A DNA stretch of 64,000 nt from Azospirillum sp. TSA2s (lineage in GTDB: Bacteria; Pseudomonadota; Alphaproteobacteria; Azospirillales; Azospirillaceae): the NCBI RefSeq assembly GCF_004923315.1, contig NZ_CP039650.1, positions 2,319,501 to 2,383,500 on the forward strand, read 5' to 3'. This document shows positions 52,642 through 61,116 of this stretch, piece by piece; position 1 is the stretch's first letter; every line of letters starts with the position of its first letter. A program made the translations under genes and the position numbers. The notes under the pieces are model-generated. The model worked only from the letters and a program-made list of their open reading frames with translations, ran no database searches and was not told the DNA's origin.

Positions 52642-55574
52642 CGCGTGATCACCGAGATCGAGGCGGCCGTGATCGCCAACTGGCTCAGGATGTTGCCGAC
52701 CGCCTTGGTGGCGTCCAGACCGTCGAAGGGGCGCGGATCGCGCGGCACCACCAGGATCGAACCCGGCGGAATCGCGTCCACCCGGTGGTTCCAGGAGGAC
52801 AGCGCCAGCGGCCGGGCCCGTCCGTCGGGCAGGACCAGGAAGCTCCGGCCGGTGTCGGCATCGCGGGTGGTGCCGCCGGCCTCGCCGAGATAATCGTCCG
52901 CCGTCTTGCCGCTGACGAACTGCGCGGCGGTGGGGTGCAGCACCTCGCCCGAGATCGCCACGGTCAGCGGCCGTTTCGGGATCAGAATACGGTCGTCGGG
53001 CTCCAGCAGCAGGTCCAGCTCCGGCCGGCCGCGCAGGACGGCGGGGTCCGCCTCGACCACCACGCGGCCGAGCGGTTCGGCGCTTCGGAGCTGGGAGGCG
53101 AGTTGGCGGGCCAACGCCACATTCTCCGACTTCACCGGTTCGCCCTTCTCCACCTCCAGCGCCAGCGTCCGTTCCAGTTCGCGGGCTTGGCGCTGGAACT
53201 GCTCCTTCTCGCGGCGGCGCTCGCTCTCACGGGTCAACACCGCCCCGGCGGGATAGGCGTCGTCCAGCAGACCGCCGGCCCGCGCGATCAGCGAGGCCAG
53301 CGTCTCGCCGCGACCGATGTCGTAGCGGCCGGGGCGGCGCACCGCCCCTTCGATGGCCACGGCGCGCGATTCCAGCGCCTGCGGCCGCGGATTGATCCGC
53401 AGCGCATCGCCGGGCCCGACCGATCGTGCGCCGTCGCGGGAAAGGTCTATGCTGCTGCGTGTGCCATTGACAGCCGTCAGTTCCGCAACCGTCGGGTCGG
53501 CATCGGCGGACAGCCCGCCGGCCGCGGCGATCAGGGAGACCAGCGGCGTGCGGTCGGCGACCGGGTAGCCGCCGGGATCGCGTACCGCACCGCGCACCTG
53601 GACCGTCCGCTCGCCGATCACCGCGACGATGGCGGGATCGAGCACGGCCGCCAGCATCGCCGGCTCGCTTTCTCCGTCCGCCTTGTCGTCGGTCGCTGCC
53701 TCGGCGGGCTTTTCCAGGCTGCGGATGTCGTCGGCGGCGAACAGGTGGATGCGGTCGCCGTCGGCCAGTCCGCGATCCGCCCGCCCGGCGGCAACCTCCT
53801 GCGGAGAAAAGGGCAGATAGAGCCGGGTCAGGGTCCGCCGGTCGTATCGCTCGACGATGCCCAGCAACGGATAGACATCGCGTCTCAACAGCTTGCCGTC
53901 GGCCAGCGCCTTGCGCAGCGTGGTTCCGGCGGCCAGCCGGCGGGTGCCGGGGTGACGGACATGACCGATCAGTTCGTACTGCGGCGCTTGCGACTCGACG
54001 ATGGTCTCGCGGGCGCCGGCGCTCTCCGCCCCGTCGGCCATGGGATAGAAGCCGGGGCGCGGCACGCCGGTCAGGCGCAGAACCGAATGGCGCAGGGCCA
54101 GCGGCAGCAGGTCTGGCACCGCGGCGAACAGCGGCGGACAGGGCGTGCGGGCGCCGGTCAGCGTGGCGGCGGCGCGGGCCTGCGGTCCGGTGGCGAGCGG
54201 CCCAGCCGGTTCCGCCGTCAGGGTCCTGGCGAGCGCGACCAGTCCGGGGCAGGCATCCTGCGGTGGCTGCCGGTCGCCGCGCAGGATGGCCAGCACCGGC
54301 TCCGAGGTCAGGAAATCGACATCCGCGCTCCCCAGCACATACAGCGTGTCGCCTTCGCCCAGGTCGCGGCGGTCCTTGCCATTCAGGACGGCGGACAGGG
54401 CGACCGGCCGCAGGTCACGCGCACCGGTGGCGGGGATGGTGCTTTCCAGGGCGGCGAAGGGCAGATAGGGATCGGGGCGCAGATCGGTGCGGGACAGCAG
54501 TCCAGGCAGCGTCTTGGCCCGGCTCCAGGCGCGCGGGCCGGGACGCAGGACATGCCCCTCCAGCCGCACCTCGCCGCGGCGGTCCTCGCGCCGCGGGGCG
54601 AGCAGCAGCAGGTCGCCGTCGCCGAAGCGCCTGGCATCGGCGTCCGCGACCTCCTCCGTCATCTCCTCGCCGGTGGGACCGATGCCGAACCGGAGGAGCC
54701 GCCCCTGGCCGGGCCGCAGCGAGCCGCCGGCAAGGTCGCGCAACTCCGCCGCCGACAGCGGGCCGCCGCCGGGCGGAAGCTCGTAGATTCCCGGCCGTTT
54801 CACCGGTCCGGCGACGGCGACGGTGGCGCCCAGCGGCGGAACGAACAGGCGGTCGCCGTCGCGCAGCGGCATGTCCGCATTGCCGGAGGCACCGGCGATC
54901 TGCAGGGCATAGAGGTCGACGGTGACGCTGCCGCCCGCCCGCATCAGCCGCACGGCGCGCAGGCTGCCGCCACGCTCCACCCCACCGGCCGCGGACAGCG
55001 CGTCCAGCACGTTGGCGAAGGCGCTGATCTCCTGCCGGCCCGGCCGGCGGACGGCGCCGGTGACCAGAACGCCGATCCGTCGCACTTCCGCCAGCGAGGC
55101 GAAGGCGTCGGTGCTGGGCCATGTGGCTGCTGCCGCCGCGGCAAGGTCCCGCCGCAGGGCATCCAGCGTCAGGCCGGCGGCGGTCAGCGGGCGCAGGTCG
55201 TCCACCACCAGCTGCCCGTTGCGGTCGATGGTGAAGCGCTTGCTGAAGGATTTCTGGCCGCGCAGGGTCACCAGCACGGCGTCGCCGGTGTTCAGCACAT
55301 AATCGCCCTGAATGGCGCCGGGGGCTGCGTCCGCCCCTGCGGCATCCGCGGCAGGGCCGAACAGGTCATAGCCGAATTGGCGCAGCGACTCGCCGGCGCG
55401 GGCGGAGAAGGCAGCTTCGAGGGGAGAAGCGAAAGAGTTTGCGGCGCTTCCAGGCGATTGCGGCAATGGCTGGTCAGTTCGCGTCGGCCCCGCGGCCAAC
55501 ACGGCGCACGCCCACAGAATCGGCGCCGCCCCCGGCGCCAGTCGGGCGAATATCCTGCACGCAGCAGCCAGCAT
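52638..55574 (-). CDS. Large SLBB-domain polysaccharide export protein
   Basis: 978 residues from the ATG at 55574. A possible signal sequence (APILWACAVLAAGPTR) is at the start, but no lipobox Cys in the usual position. A Poly_export-like domain begins GDYVLNTGDAVLVTLRGQKS near residue 90. At least five SLBB-type repeats follow, each with a pattern such as VTGAVRRPG, VAGPVKRPGIYELPPGGGPL, VRGAVRDPGGYPVADRT and IEGAVRRPGRYDIGRGETL. A hydrophobic segment ends the protein (AVGNILSQLAITAASISVIT). The protein is far longer than Wza. It would line the outer export pore for the polysaccharide made by the locus. Confidence 0.85.
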   Translation of the reverse strand: MLAAACRIFARLAPGAAPILWACAVLAAGPTRTDQPLPQSPGSAANSFASPLEAAFSARAGESLRQFGYDLFGPAADAAGADAAPGAIQGDYVLNTGDAVLVTLRGQKSFSKRFTIDRNGQLVVDDLRPLTAAGLTLDALRRDLAAAAAATWPSTDAFASLAEVRRIGVLVTGAVRRPGRQEISAFANVLDALSAAGGVERGGSLRAVRLMRAGGSVTVDLYALQIAGASGNADMPLRDGDRLFVPPLGATVAVAGPVKRPGIYELPPGGGPLSAAELRDLAGGSLRPGQGRLLRFGIGPTGEEMTEEVADADARRFGDGDLLLLAPRREDRRGEVRLEGHVLRPGPRAWSRAKTLPGLLSRTDLRPDPYLPFAALESTIPATGARDLRPVALSAVLNGKDRRDLGEGDTLYVLGSADVDFLTSEPVLAILRGDRQPPQDACPGLVALARTLTAEPAGPLATGPQARAAATLTGARTPCPPLFAAVPDLLPLALRHSVLRLTGVPRPGFYPMADGAESAGARETIVESQAPQYELIGHVRHPGTRRLAAGTTLRKALADGKLLRRDVYPLLGIVERYDRRTLTRLYLPFSPQEVAAGRADRGLADGDRIHLFAADDIRSLEKPAEAATDDKADGESEPAMLAAVLDPAIVAVIGERTVQVRGAVRDPGGYPVADRTPLVSLIAAAGGLSADADPTVAELTAVNGTRSSIDLSRDGARSVGPGDALRINPRPQALESRAVAIEGAVRRPGRYDIGRGETLASLIARAGGLLDDAYPAGAVLTRESERRREKEQFQRQARELERTLALEVEKGEPVKSENVALARQLASQLRSAEPLGRVVVEADPAVLRGRPELDLLLEPDDRILIPKRPLTVAISGEVLHPTAAQFVSGKTADDYLGEAGGTTRDADTGRSFLVLPDGRARPLALSSWNHRVDAIPPGSILVVPRDPRPFDGLDATKAVGNILSQLAITAASISVITR

Positions 55575-55794
55575 CGATGTCCAATAACCCAATCCACCAC
55601 CCGCACAACGCGAGCTGAAGGCAATGAACACTATTGCGTGCGTTCGGCCGAAAGGCAATGGCCCGCATCCGGGTCGCCATGCAAAAGGGCATCGTCCATC
55701 GTCCCGTCTGCGGGTCTATGATGACCCGAACTGCGCCGGCCCGGACGGCACCTGGCGGCGGAAAAGTCGTGGAACAATCAGGGAAACCAGTGGC

Positions 55795-56829
55795 GTGATC
55801 GTCATTCACAGCGAAGAGCATCGGCTGCAGGCCGGCCGGTCCGAACTCAACGACGGCCAGCTCGTGCCCTGTTATGAGAAGCCGGCCCGCGCCGATATCG
55901 TCCGGGCGCGGATCGAGGCGGTGGGGCTGGGCCCGATCATGGAACCCACCCGTCACGGCATCGCGCCGCTGGAACGGGTGCATGACGCCGGCTATCTCAA
56001 TTTTCTGCAGACCGCTTGGGACGAATGGGTGAAGGAACATGGCGCCGACATCGACGCGCTGCCGCTGAACTGGGTGGCGCCGGGCATGTCGCGGCGCCGG
56101 GTGCCGCGCTCCATCGACGGGCGACTCGGCTTCTACTCCTTCGATGCCGGGACGCCGATCACTGCCGGGACCTGGCGGGCCGCCACCGCCGCCGCCGACA
56201 GCGCGCTGACCGGCGCCGACCGCCTGCGGGCCGGCGATCGCAGCGCCTTCGCGCTGTGCCGTCCGCCCGGTCACCATGCCGGCCATGCCTTCTACGGCGG
56301 CTATTGCTTCCTGAACAACGCCGCGATTGCGGCGCAGTCCCTGCGCGACGGCGGGGCCGCGCGGGTGGCGGTGCTGGACGTCGACTATCACCACGGCAAC
56401 GGCACGCAGGAGATTTTCTGGGAGCGCGGCGACGTGCTTTTCGTGTCGATCCATGCCGATCCGGCCGACGAATTCCCCTATTTCTGCGGCCATGCCGACG
56501 AGACCGGAGCCGGGGCGGGGGAGGGAGCGAACCTGAACCTGACGCTGCCCTGGGGGACCGACTGGGACGGCTATGCCCAGGCGCTGGCCGCCGCCGCGGC
56601 GCGCATCCGTGCATTCGGTGCCGACGCGCTGGTGCTGTCGCTGGGGGCGGACACCTATGGCGGCGACCCGATCTCCCGCTTCCGGCTGCTGTCGGAGGAT
56701 TTCCTGCGCATGGGCGCGGCCATCGCCGGTATCGGGTTGCCGACCCTGTTCGTGTTGGAGGGCGGCTATGCCGTCGACGACCTCGGCGTGAATGTCGCCA
56801 ACGTCCTGACCGGTTTCGAGCAGGGCTGA
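55795..56829 (+). CDS. Acetylpolyamine amidohydrolase / histone deacetylase family protein
   Basis: 344 residues from GTG 55795. The upstream frame to 55624 is unlike the family and is rejected. The sequence starts VIVIHSEEHRLQAGRSELND. Metal and catalytic parts are RPPGHHAGHAFYGGYCFLNN, VLDVDYHHGNGTQEIFWERG and LSLGADTYGGDPIS, with the Tyr in LEGGYAVDDLG. It matches acetylpolyamine deacetylases that remove acetyl groups from acetylated putrescine, cadaverine or spermidine. An N-carbamoylputrescine amidase gene 750 bases away also concerns polyamines. Confidence 0.9.
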   Translation: MIVIHSEEHRLQAGRSELNDGQLVPCYEKPARADIVRARIEAVGLGPIMEPTRHGIAPLERVHDAGYLNFLQTAWDEWVKEHGADIDALPLNWVAPGMSRRRVPRSIDGRLGFYSFDAGTPITAGTWRAATAAADSALTGADRLRAGDRSAFALCRPPGHHAGHAFYGGYCFLNNAAIAAQSLRDGGAARVAVLDVDYHHGNGTQEIFWERGDVLFVSIHADPADEFPYFCGHADETGAGAGEGANLNLTLPWGTDWDGYAQALAAAAARIRAFGADALVLSLGADTYGGDPISRFRLLSEDFLRMGAAIAGIGLPTLFVLEGGYAVDDLGVNVANVLTGFEQG

Positions 56830-56947
56830 GGGCGGCGATCGCGGCATGACGACAATCATCGCCTGACCGGGGCCGTACCATTGCCGGTGCGGCCGAATCG
56901 TCCTAAATTGAAGGGAAGTTCGGCCTCTTTTCTTGAGGATGCGGGCG

Positions 56948-57532
56948 GTGGCTGCCGACCTTTCCATCACCAGCCCGTCCATCGGGACCTATGCCCCCCC
57001 ACGCAGCCAGCCGCTGCGGCGGGATGGGAAGGCCGCGTCGGACGGTGGGAAGGATAGTGCCGAAGGGAAGGGGCAGGGCGGTGGCGCCACCGACACCGTC
57101 ACCCTGTCCGACGCGGCACAGCAGCAGGTCCAGAAGCTCAAGCAGGCCGACACCAGCGTCCGCCAGCACGAGGCGGCGCATCAGGCGGCCGGCGGCGCCC
57201 AGGCCGGCGGTGCCTCCTTCACCTTCACCCGCGGGCCGGACGGCAAGAACTACGCCACCGCCGGCGAGGTGCCGATCGACGTCAGTCCCGAGTCGGAACC
57301 GACCGCCACCGTCGCCAAGATGGAGCAGGTGAAGGCCGCGGCCCTTGCCCCGGCCGACCCGTCGCCGCAGGATTTGCGCGTCGCCGCGCAGGCGGACGCG
57401 GCGAAGCTGCAGGCCCAGTCGGAACAGCGCCGGCAGGGTGGTGACACCGCGTCCGGACGGGCGGCTGCCGCCTATGGCGCGGCACAGGCGCTGGGCAATT
57501 CCGCCGGAGCGGGGAGGGGGCTGACGGTCTGA
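56948..57532 (+). CDS. Putative metalloprotease, SprA-related family
   Basis: 194 residues from GTG 56948, where GAGGA stands 8 bases before. A start at ATG 56939 or TTG 56933 is possible. An N-terminal linker rich in Gly and Ser is followed by a helix and the metal-binding segment VRQHEAAHQAAGG with HEAAH (HExxH) near residue 75. The segment FTFTRGPDGKNYATAGEVPI comes next, a mark of SprA-related proteins. C-terminal repeats of Ala/Gln are low-complexity. No signal peptide is evident. Function is not known. It lies between two polyamine genes without overlap. Confidence 0.72.
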   Translation: MAADLSITSPSIGTYAPPRSQPLRRDGKAASDGGKDSAEGKGQGGGATDTVTLSDAAQQQVQKLKQADTSVRQHEAAHQAAGGAQAGGASFTFTRGPDGKNYATAGEVPIDVSPESEPTATVAKMEQVKAAALAPADPSPQDLRVAAQADAAKLQAQSEQRRQGGDTASGRAAAAYGAAQALGNSAGAGRGLTV

Positions 57533-57582
57533 CGCCGCGCGGCGTCGGCACCGCCTTTCCCGGTCCTCCCCGTCCGACCCGA

Positions 57583-58491
57583 TCAGCGACGCGGCGTCGT
57601 CTCGCCGTCCAGCGTCAGCAGGGCGCCGTACAGCTCCGGACGGCGGTCGCGGAAGACACCCCAGGAGGCGCGCTGTGCCGCGATCCGGTCGAGGTCGAAG
57701 GTCGCGGTCAGGACCGTCCGGCTCTCACGGTCGGCCTGCGCCACGATTTCCCCCTGCGGCCCGGCGATGAAGGACGAGCCGTAAAAGGTCAGCGCGCAGC
57801 TTTCCCCCTGCTCCACCCCGACGCGGTTGGAGGCGACCAGCGGCATCAGGTTGGCGCCGGCATGGCCCTGCATCACCCGCGTCCAATGACCCTGGCTGTC
57901 GATGGAGGAATCCTGCGGCTCCGAACCGATGGCTGTGGGATAGAGCAGGATCTCCGCCCCCTTCAGCGCCATGACGCGGGCGGTCTCCGGGAACCACTGG
58001 TCCCAGCAGATGGCGCAGCCGACGGTGGCGTAGCGGGTCTTGAACACCTGGATGCCGGTGTCGCCGGGGCTGAAATAGAACTTCTCCTGATAGCCGGGGC
58101 CATCGGGGATGTGGGACTTGCGGTAGACGCCCAGCAGGCTGCCGTCGGCATCGACCATTGCCATCGAGTTGTAATAGGCGTTGCGCGCCTTCTCGAAGAA
58201 GCTGACGGGAATCACCACCGACAACTCGCGGGCCATCGCCTGCATGCGTCCGATCACCGGATGCCCCTCGGCCGGAGCGGCCAGTTCGAACAGCGACTGC
58301 TTCTGGTCCTTGCAGAAATAGGGGGTCTCGAACAGCTCCTGCGGCAGGATGATCTGCGCGCCCTTGGCGGCGGCCTCGCGAATCAGCGATTCGACGCCGT
58401 CGACGTTGGCGGCACGGTCCCAGCTGCAGGCCATCTGGGTGGCGGCGACGGTGACGGTACGGGACGAAGGAACGGTGGTCGAAGCGGTCAT
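57583..58491 (-). CDS. aguB: N-carbamoylputrescine amidase
   Basis: 302 residues from ATG 58491. It is a nitrilase-family carbon-nitrogen hydrolase that turns N-carbamoylputrescine into putrescine. The Glu-Lys-Cys triad is seen in QIILPQELFETPYFC, LGVYRKSHIPDGPG and VGCAICWDQWFPETARV. The family-specific EKFYFSPGDTG segment and the C-terminal AQRASWGVFRDRRPELYG fit AguB. The agmatine deiminase partner gene aguA is not present beside it. It is convergent with the SprA-like gene. Confidence 0.93.
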   Translation of the reverse strand: MTASTTVPSSRTVTVAATQMACSWDRAANVDGVESLIREAAAKGAQIILPQELFETPYFCKDQKQSLFELAAPAEGHPVIGRMQAMARELSVVIPVSFFEKARNAYYNSMAMVDADGSLLGVYRKSHIPDGPGYQEKFYFSPGDTGIQVFKTRYATVGCAICWDQWFPETARVMALKGAEILLYPTAIGSEPQDSSIDSQGHWTRVMQGHAGANLMPLVASNRVGVEQGESCALTFYGSSFIAGPQGEIVAQADRESRTVLTATFDLDRIAAQRASWGVFRDRRPELYGALLTLDGETTPRR

Positions 58492-59029
58492 TGCGGGCTC
58501 TCGGCTCCTGTGTGAAGGCGGTTTGCGTACTCGTGTGACCAAAGGCCGCATCCTATGCAAGCCGGTGGAAGGGGTTTATCAACAATTTAGCGAAATATTC
58601 ATATTGCCCGATCGGTGCCGCACGAACTGCCAAGTAATACCGATCCAATTGACAATGATCATATCGATCATCATATGCGGATATGGTGTCCGTTGGCCGC
58701 GCCAAAAAGATGGATGCGACACAAGGCGGCCATGAGAAGAATCGAATGAGAGGTTCTGTTTATGCTGACGGTGTTCGGCGGGGCCGGGGGTGACATATCA
58801 TTGCATGTCGGTGATCGCAGACCGCGCATTTGATTTGCGCTTTGCACACAACACGTTATGATTGGATGACGCAGCCATGCCCCTTCGTGTCAAGGTGGTG
58901 TTACCAGACAGGCATGGACCCGACGGACACGATGCCGCAGCGTCGCCTCGACAGGTGACTGCCCGGCGGTCGGCGCCGGTCGGCGTGGATGGTTGCGGGC
59001 ACGGGAACGACGGCAGAGAGATTGTCGGT
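58492..59029. other. Long AT-richer intergenic region between divergent genes
   Basis: About 540 bases without a supported gene. The part from 58560 to 58700 is unusually AT-rich. It holds ATGATC-N5-GATCAT (58655-58671) and TTGACA at 58648, the latter without a clear -10. TTGCGC-N16-TATGAT at 58835-58862 is a candidate promoter toward the MarR gene. A frame in 58862-59029 is continuous with the MarR gene but lacks family similarity. Confidence 0.45.
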
Positions 59030-59545
59030 ATGGAGGCGTCTGTCAAGGGGTGGGGGCCCGAACGCCCCGGCGAGTCGGAGGACCAGGCCGGTTCGGCCGA
59101 CGGTGCTTTATCGTTCGTCGTCCGGGAAGTGAATCGCGCCTTCGCCCGCGCCCTGCAGACGCGCATCGCGCGGTCTGGGGTCAGCATGGGGCAATGGTTC
59201 TTCCTGCGCGCCCTGTGGGAGGAGGACGGCCTGACCCAGCGGGAATTGAGCCACCGCGTCGGCATGATGGAGCCGACCACCGTCACCGCGGTCAACGTGA
59301 TGGAGGCGCAGGGGCTGGTCCAGCGCGTCCGCAACAGCCACGACCGCCGGAAGATGAACATCTTCCTGACCGACAAGGGCCGGGCCCTGCGCGACACGAT
59401 GATGCCCAGCGCGTCCGAGATCGCCCAGATCGCCATCGACGGCATCGCGCCGGAGGAACTGGACGTGACGCTGGACGTGCTGCGCCGCGTCGGTGCCAAC
59501 CTGAACGCCGCCTCCGCCGCCGCCCGCGAGAGCGAGGAAGAGTAG
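59030..59545 (+). CDS. MarR family transcriptional regulator
   Basis: 171 residues from ATG 59030, chosen because the preceding 56 codons do not look like a MarR extension. The helix-turn-helix is SMGQWFFLRALWEEDGLTQR, ELSHRVGMMEPTTVTAVNVM, followed by the wing VQRVRNSHDRRKMNIFLTDKG. The DRRKxxxxLTxKG wing is standard. The effector is likely a small phenolic or aromatic compound, which is a family generality. The natural target may be the divergent aguB side. A candidate promoter lies at 58835-58862. Confidence 0.85.
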   Translation: MEASVKGWGPERPGESEDQAGSADGALSFVVREVNRAFARALQTRIARSGVSMGQWFFLRALWEEDGLTQRELSHRVGMMEPTTVTAVNVMEAQGLVQRVRNSHDRRKMNIFLTDKGRALRDTMMPSASEIAQIAIDGIAPEELDVTLDVLRRVGANLNAASAAARESEEE

Positions 59546-59614
59546 CGCCGGCGGCGGCAGCCGGCCGTCGCCGCTACGGCGGATCAATCGCCGTCCAGAT
59601 CACACTCCGTCGGA

Positions 59615-60928
59615 TCAGTCGTCATCCGGATCCGGCGGCGGCGGCAGGCTGGCGCCGGTCAGATTGGCGCCGGAGAATTTCGCATCCCGGATGTTGGCGT
59701 CGCTCAGGATCGCCCCGGTCAGGTTGGCATTGCTGAAGTCGCAGTCCGACAGGTTGGCCCCGCGCAGGTTGGTGCGGACGCAGGAGCTGCCGGTCAGCCG
59801 CGCCCCGGTCAGGTTCGCCGCCCACAGCCGTCCGGTCGGCTGGCCGTCCGGCCCCTTGATGTCGACCCAGCCGACTCCGGCCCCGTCCAGCCGCACACCG
59901 TCCATGTCGGCGCCGCGCAGATTGGCGCCGTCCAGGATCGCCGCGCTGAAATCGGCGCCGGCCAGCACGGCTTCGGAGATGTCGCACATGATCAGCAGCG
60001 CCTCGCGCATCTTGGCGCCGCTGAGATTTGCCCGCTTTAGGTTGGCGCCCGACAGGTTCACGCCGGTCAGGTCGATATGGCTGAGGTCGGCGCCTGTCAG
60101 GTCGGCCCGTGCCCCCATCGTGCCGTTGGTGTTGATCCAGGTGTAGTGGCTGTGAAGCGCCTGCTGGATTTGGACCGAGAAATTGTCCGCCGACCGCGCC
60201 AGATTGGCGCCGGTGGTGTCGGCCCCGGTCAGATCGGCGCCCTCCAGCTTCGCGCCCTGCAGATCGGCGTTGCGCAGGTTGGCGCCGGCCAGCATCGCAC
60301 CGGTCAGATTGGCGTCGCGCAGCACCGCGCCCTGCAGGTTCACGCCGGACAGGTTGCTGCCGCGCAGGTCGGCGCGGGCGAGATTGCAGTTCTTCATGCT
60401 GGCGCGCATCAGCGTGGCGCCGGTCAGCAGCGCGCCCTCGCAATCGGCGCCGTTCATCGACACGTCGGTCAGGTCGGCGCCCGACAGGTTGGCGTTGGTC
60501 AGCGACGCATCGTCGAAATCCGTCCCCGTCAGGTCGGAGCGGACGAAATCCAGCCCCTTGCCGTTCTTGCCGCCCTGTCCGCCATAGAGCAGGGCGCCGC
60601 CGCGCAGATCGGCCTCGCGAAGGATGGCGCGCTTCATCTTGGCGCCGCGCATGTGGGCGCCGCGCAGGTCGGCGCGGTACAGGTTGCAGCCGGACAGATC
60701 CGCCTTCGTCAGATGGGCGGCGAACAGGTCGGCGGTGCTGAGATTGGCATTTGACAGGTCGCAATGGGACAGGTTGGCGCCGGACAGCTTGCCCTGCGCC
60801 AGGTTCACCCCGGACAGGTTCGAGCCTTCCATGTTCGCCATGGTCAGGTTGGCGCGCGAACCGCCCGACTTGTTCTTCAGCCAGCGCTCGTGCTTTTCCA
60901 GCACGGCAACCAACTCGTGCGGTGTCAT
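59615..60928 (-). CDS. Large pentapeptide-repeat protein
   Basis: 437 residues. After a 25-residue start (MTPHELVAVLEKHERWLKNK), nearly the whole protein is A(D/N)LxX pentapeptide repeats such as SGANLSHCDLSNANLSTADL, which fold as a right-handed quadrilateral beta helix. Two breaks occur: near residue 120 (GGQGGKNGKGLDF) and near residue 255 (NFSVQIQQALHSHYTWINTN). It ends with Pro-Asp repeats. Some family members mimic DNA and protect gyrase, but most have no known role. A rod-like scaffold is the safe description. Confidence 0.9.
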   Translation of the reverse strand: MTPHELVAVLEKHERWLKNKSGGSRANLTMANMEGSNLSGVNLAQGKLSGANLSHCDLSNANLSTADLFAAHLTKADLSGCNLYRADLRGAHMRGAKMKRAILREADLRGGALLYGGQGGKNGKGLDFVRSDLTGTDFDDASLTNANLSGADLTDVSMNGADCEGALLTGATLMRASMKNCNLARADLRGSNLSGVNLQGAVLRDANLTGAMLAGANLRNADLQGAKLEGADLTGADTTGANLARSADNFSVQIQQALHSHYTWINTNGTMGARADLTGADLSHIDLTGVNLSGANLKRANLSGAKMREALLIMCDISEAVLAGADFSAAILDGANLRGADMDGVRLDGAGVGWVDIKGPDGQPTGRLWAANLTGARLTGSSCVRTNLRGANLSDCDFSNANLTGAILSDANIRDAKFSGANLTGASLPPPPDPDDD

Positions 60929-61004
60929 CGGTCCTGCCCGGTCTGCATGGTTGCGTGGTCCATCGATAGACCAGTGTCCGGAAATAATCTATGCCAAAGG
61001 TTAA

Positions 61005-61029
61005 AGCCGCCTCCAGTGCCGAGGCGGCT
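61005..61029. other. Strong hairpin in the phoU-like leader
   Basis: AGCCGCCTC-CAGTGCC-GAGGCGGCT has 9-base perfect arms and lies about 90 bases before the phoU start. Upstream at 60956-60973 is TGGTC-N8-GACCA, a second inverted repeat. No T run follows on the plus strand. On the minus strand it is followed by TTTAA. It may be a leader structure or a remnant terminator. Confidence 0.4.
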
Positions 61030-61116
61030 TGGCGACGGCGGCGGCGGGCCCCATCTGCGGGGCGTCGGGCGCAGCACCGCCTGCAACAGGCCAGTCATAA
61101 TGGGGAGTTGGGGATC

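Noticed and set aside
52785..55721. A 978-residue plus-strand frame opposite the SLBB protein gene
   Set aside because: The SLBB repeats on the minus strand are unmistakable, and the plus-strand frame is rich in His, Arg and Gln with no domain.
58648..58690. TTGACA at 58648 with CATATG 17 bases on as a promoter for the MarR gene
   Set aside because: The -10 match is only three of six bases and the distance to the gene is about 350 bases. TTGCGC-N16-TATGAT at 58835 is closer and better in the -10.
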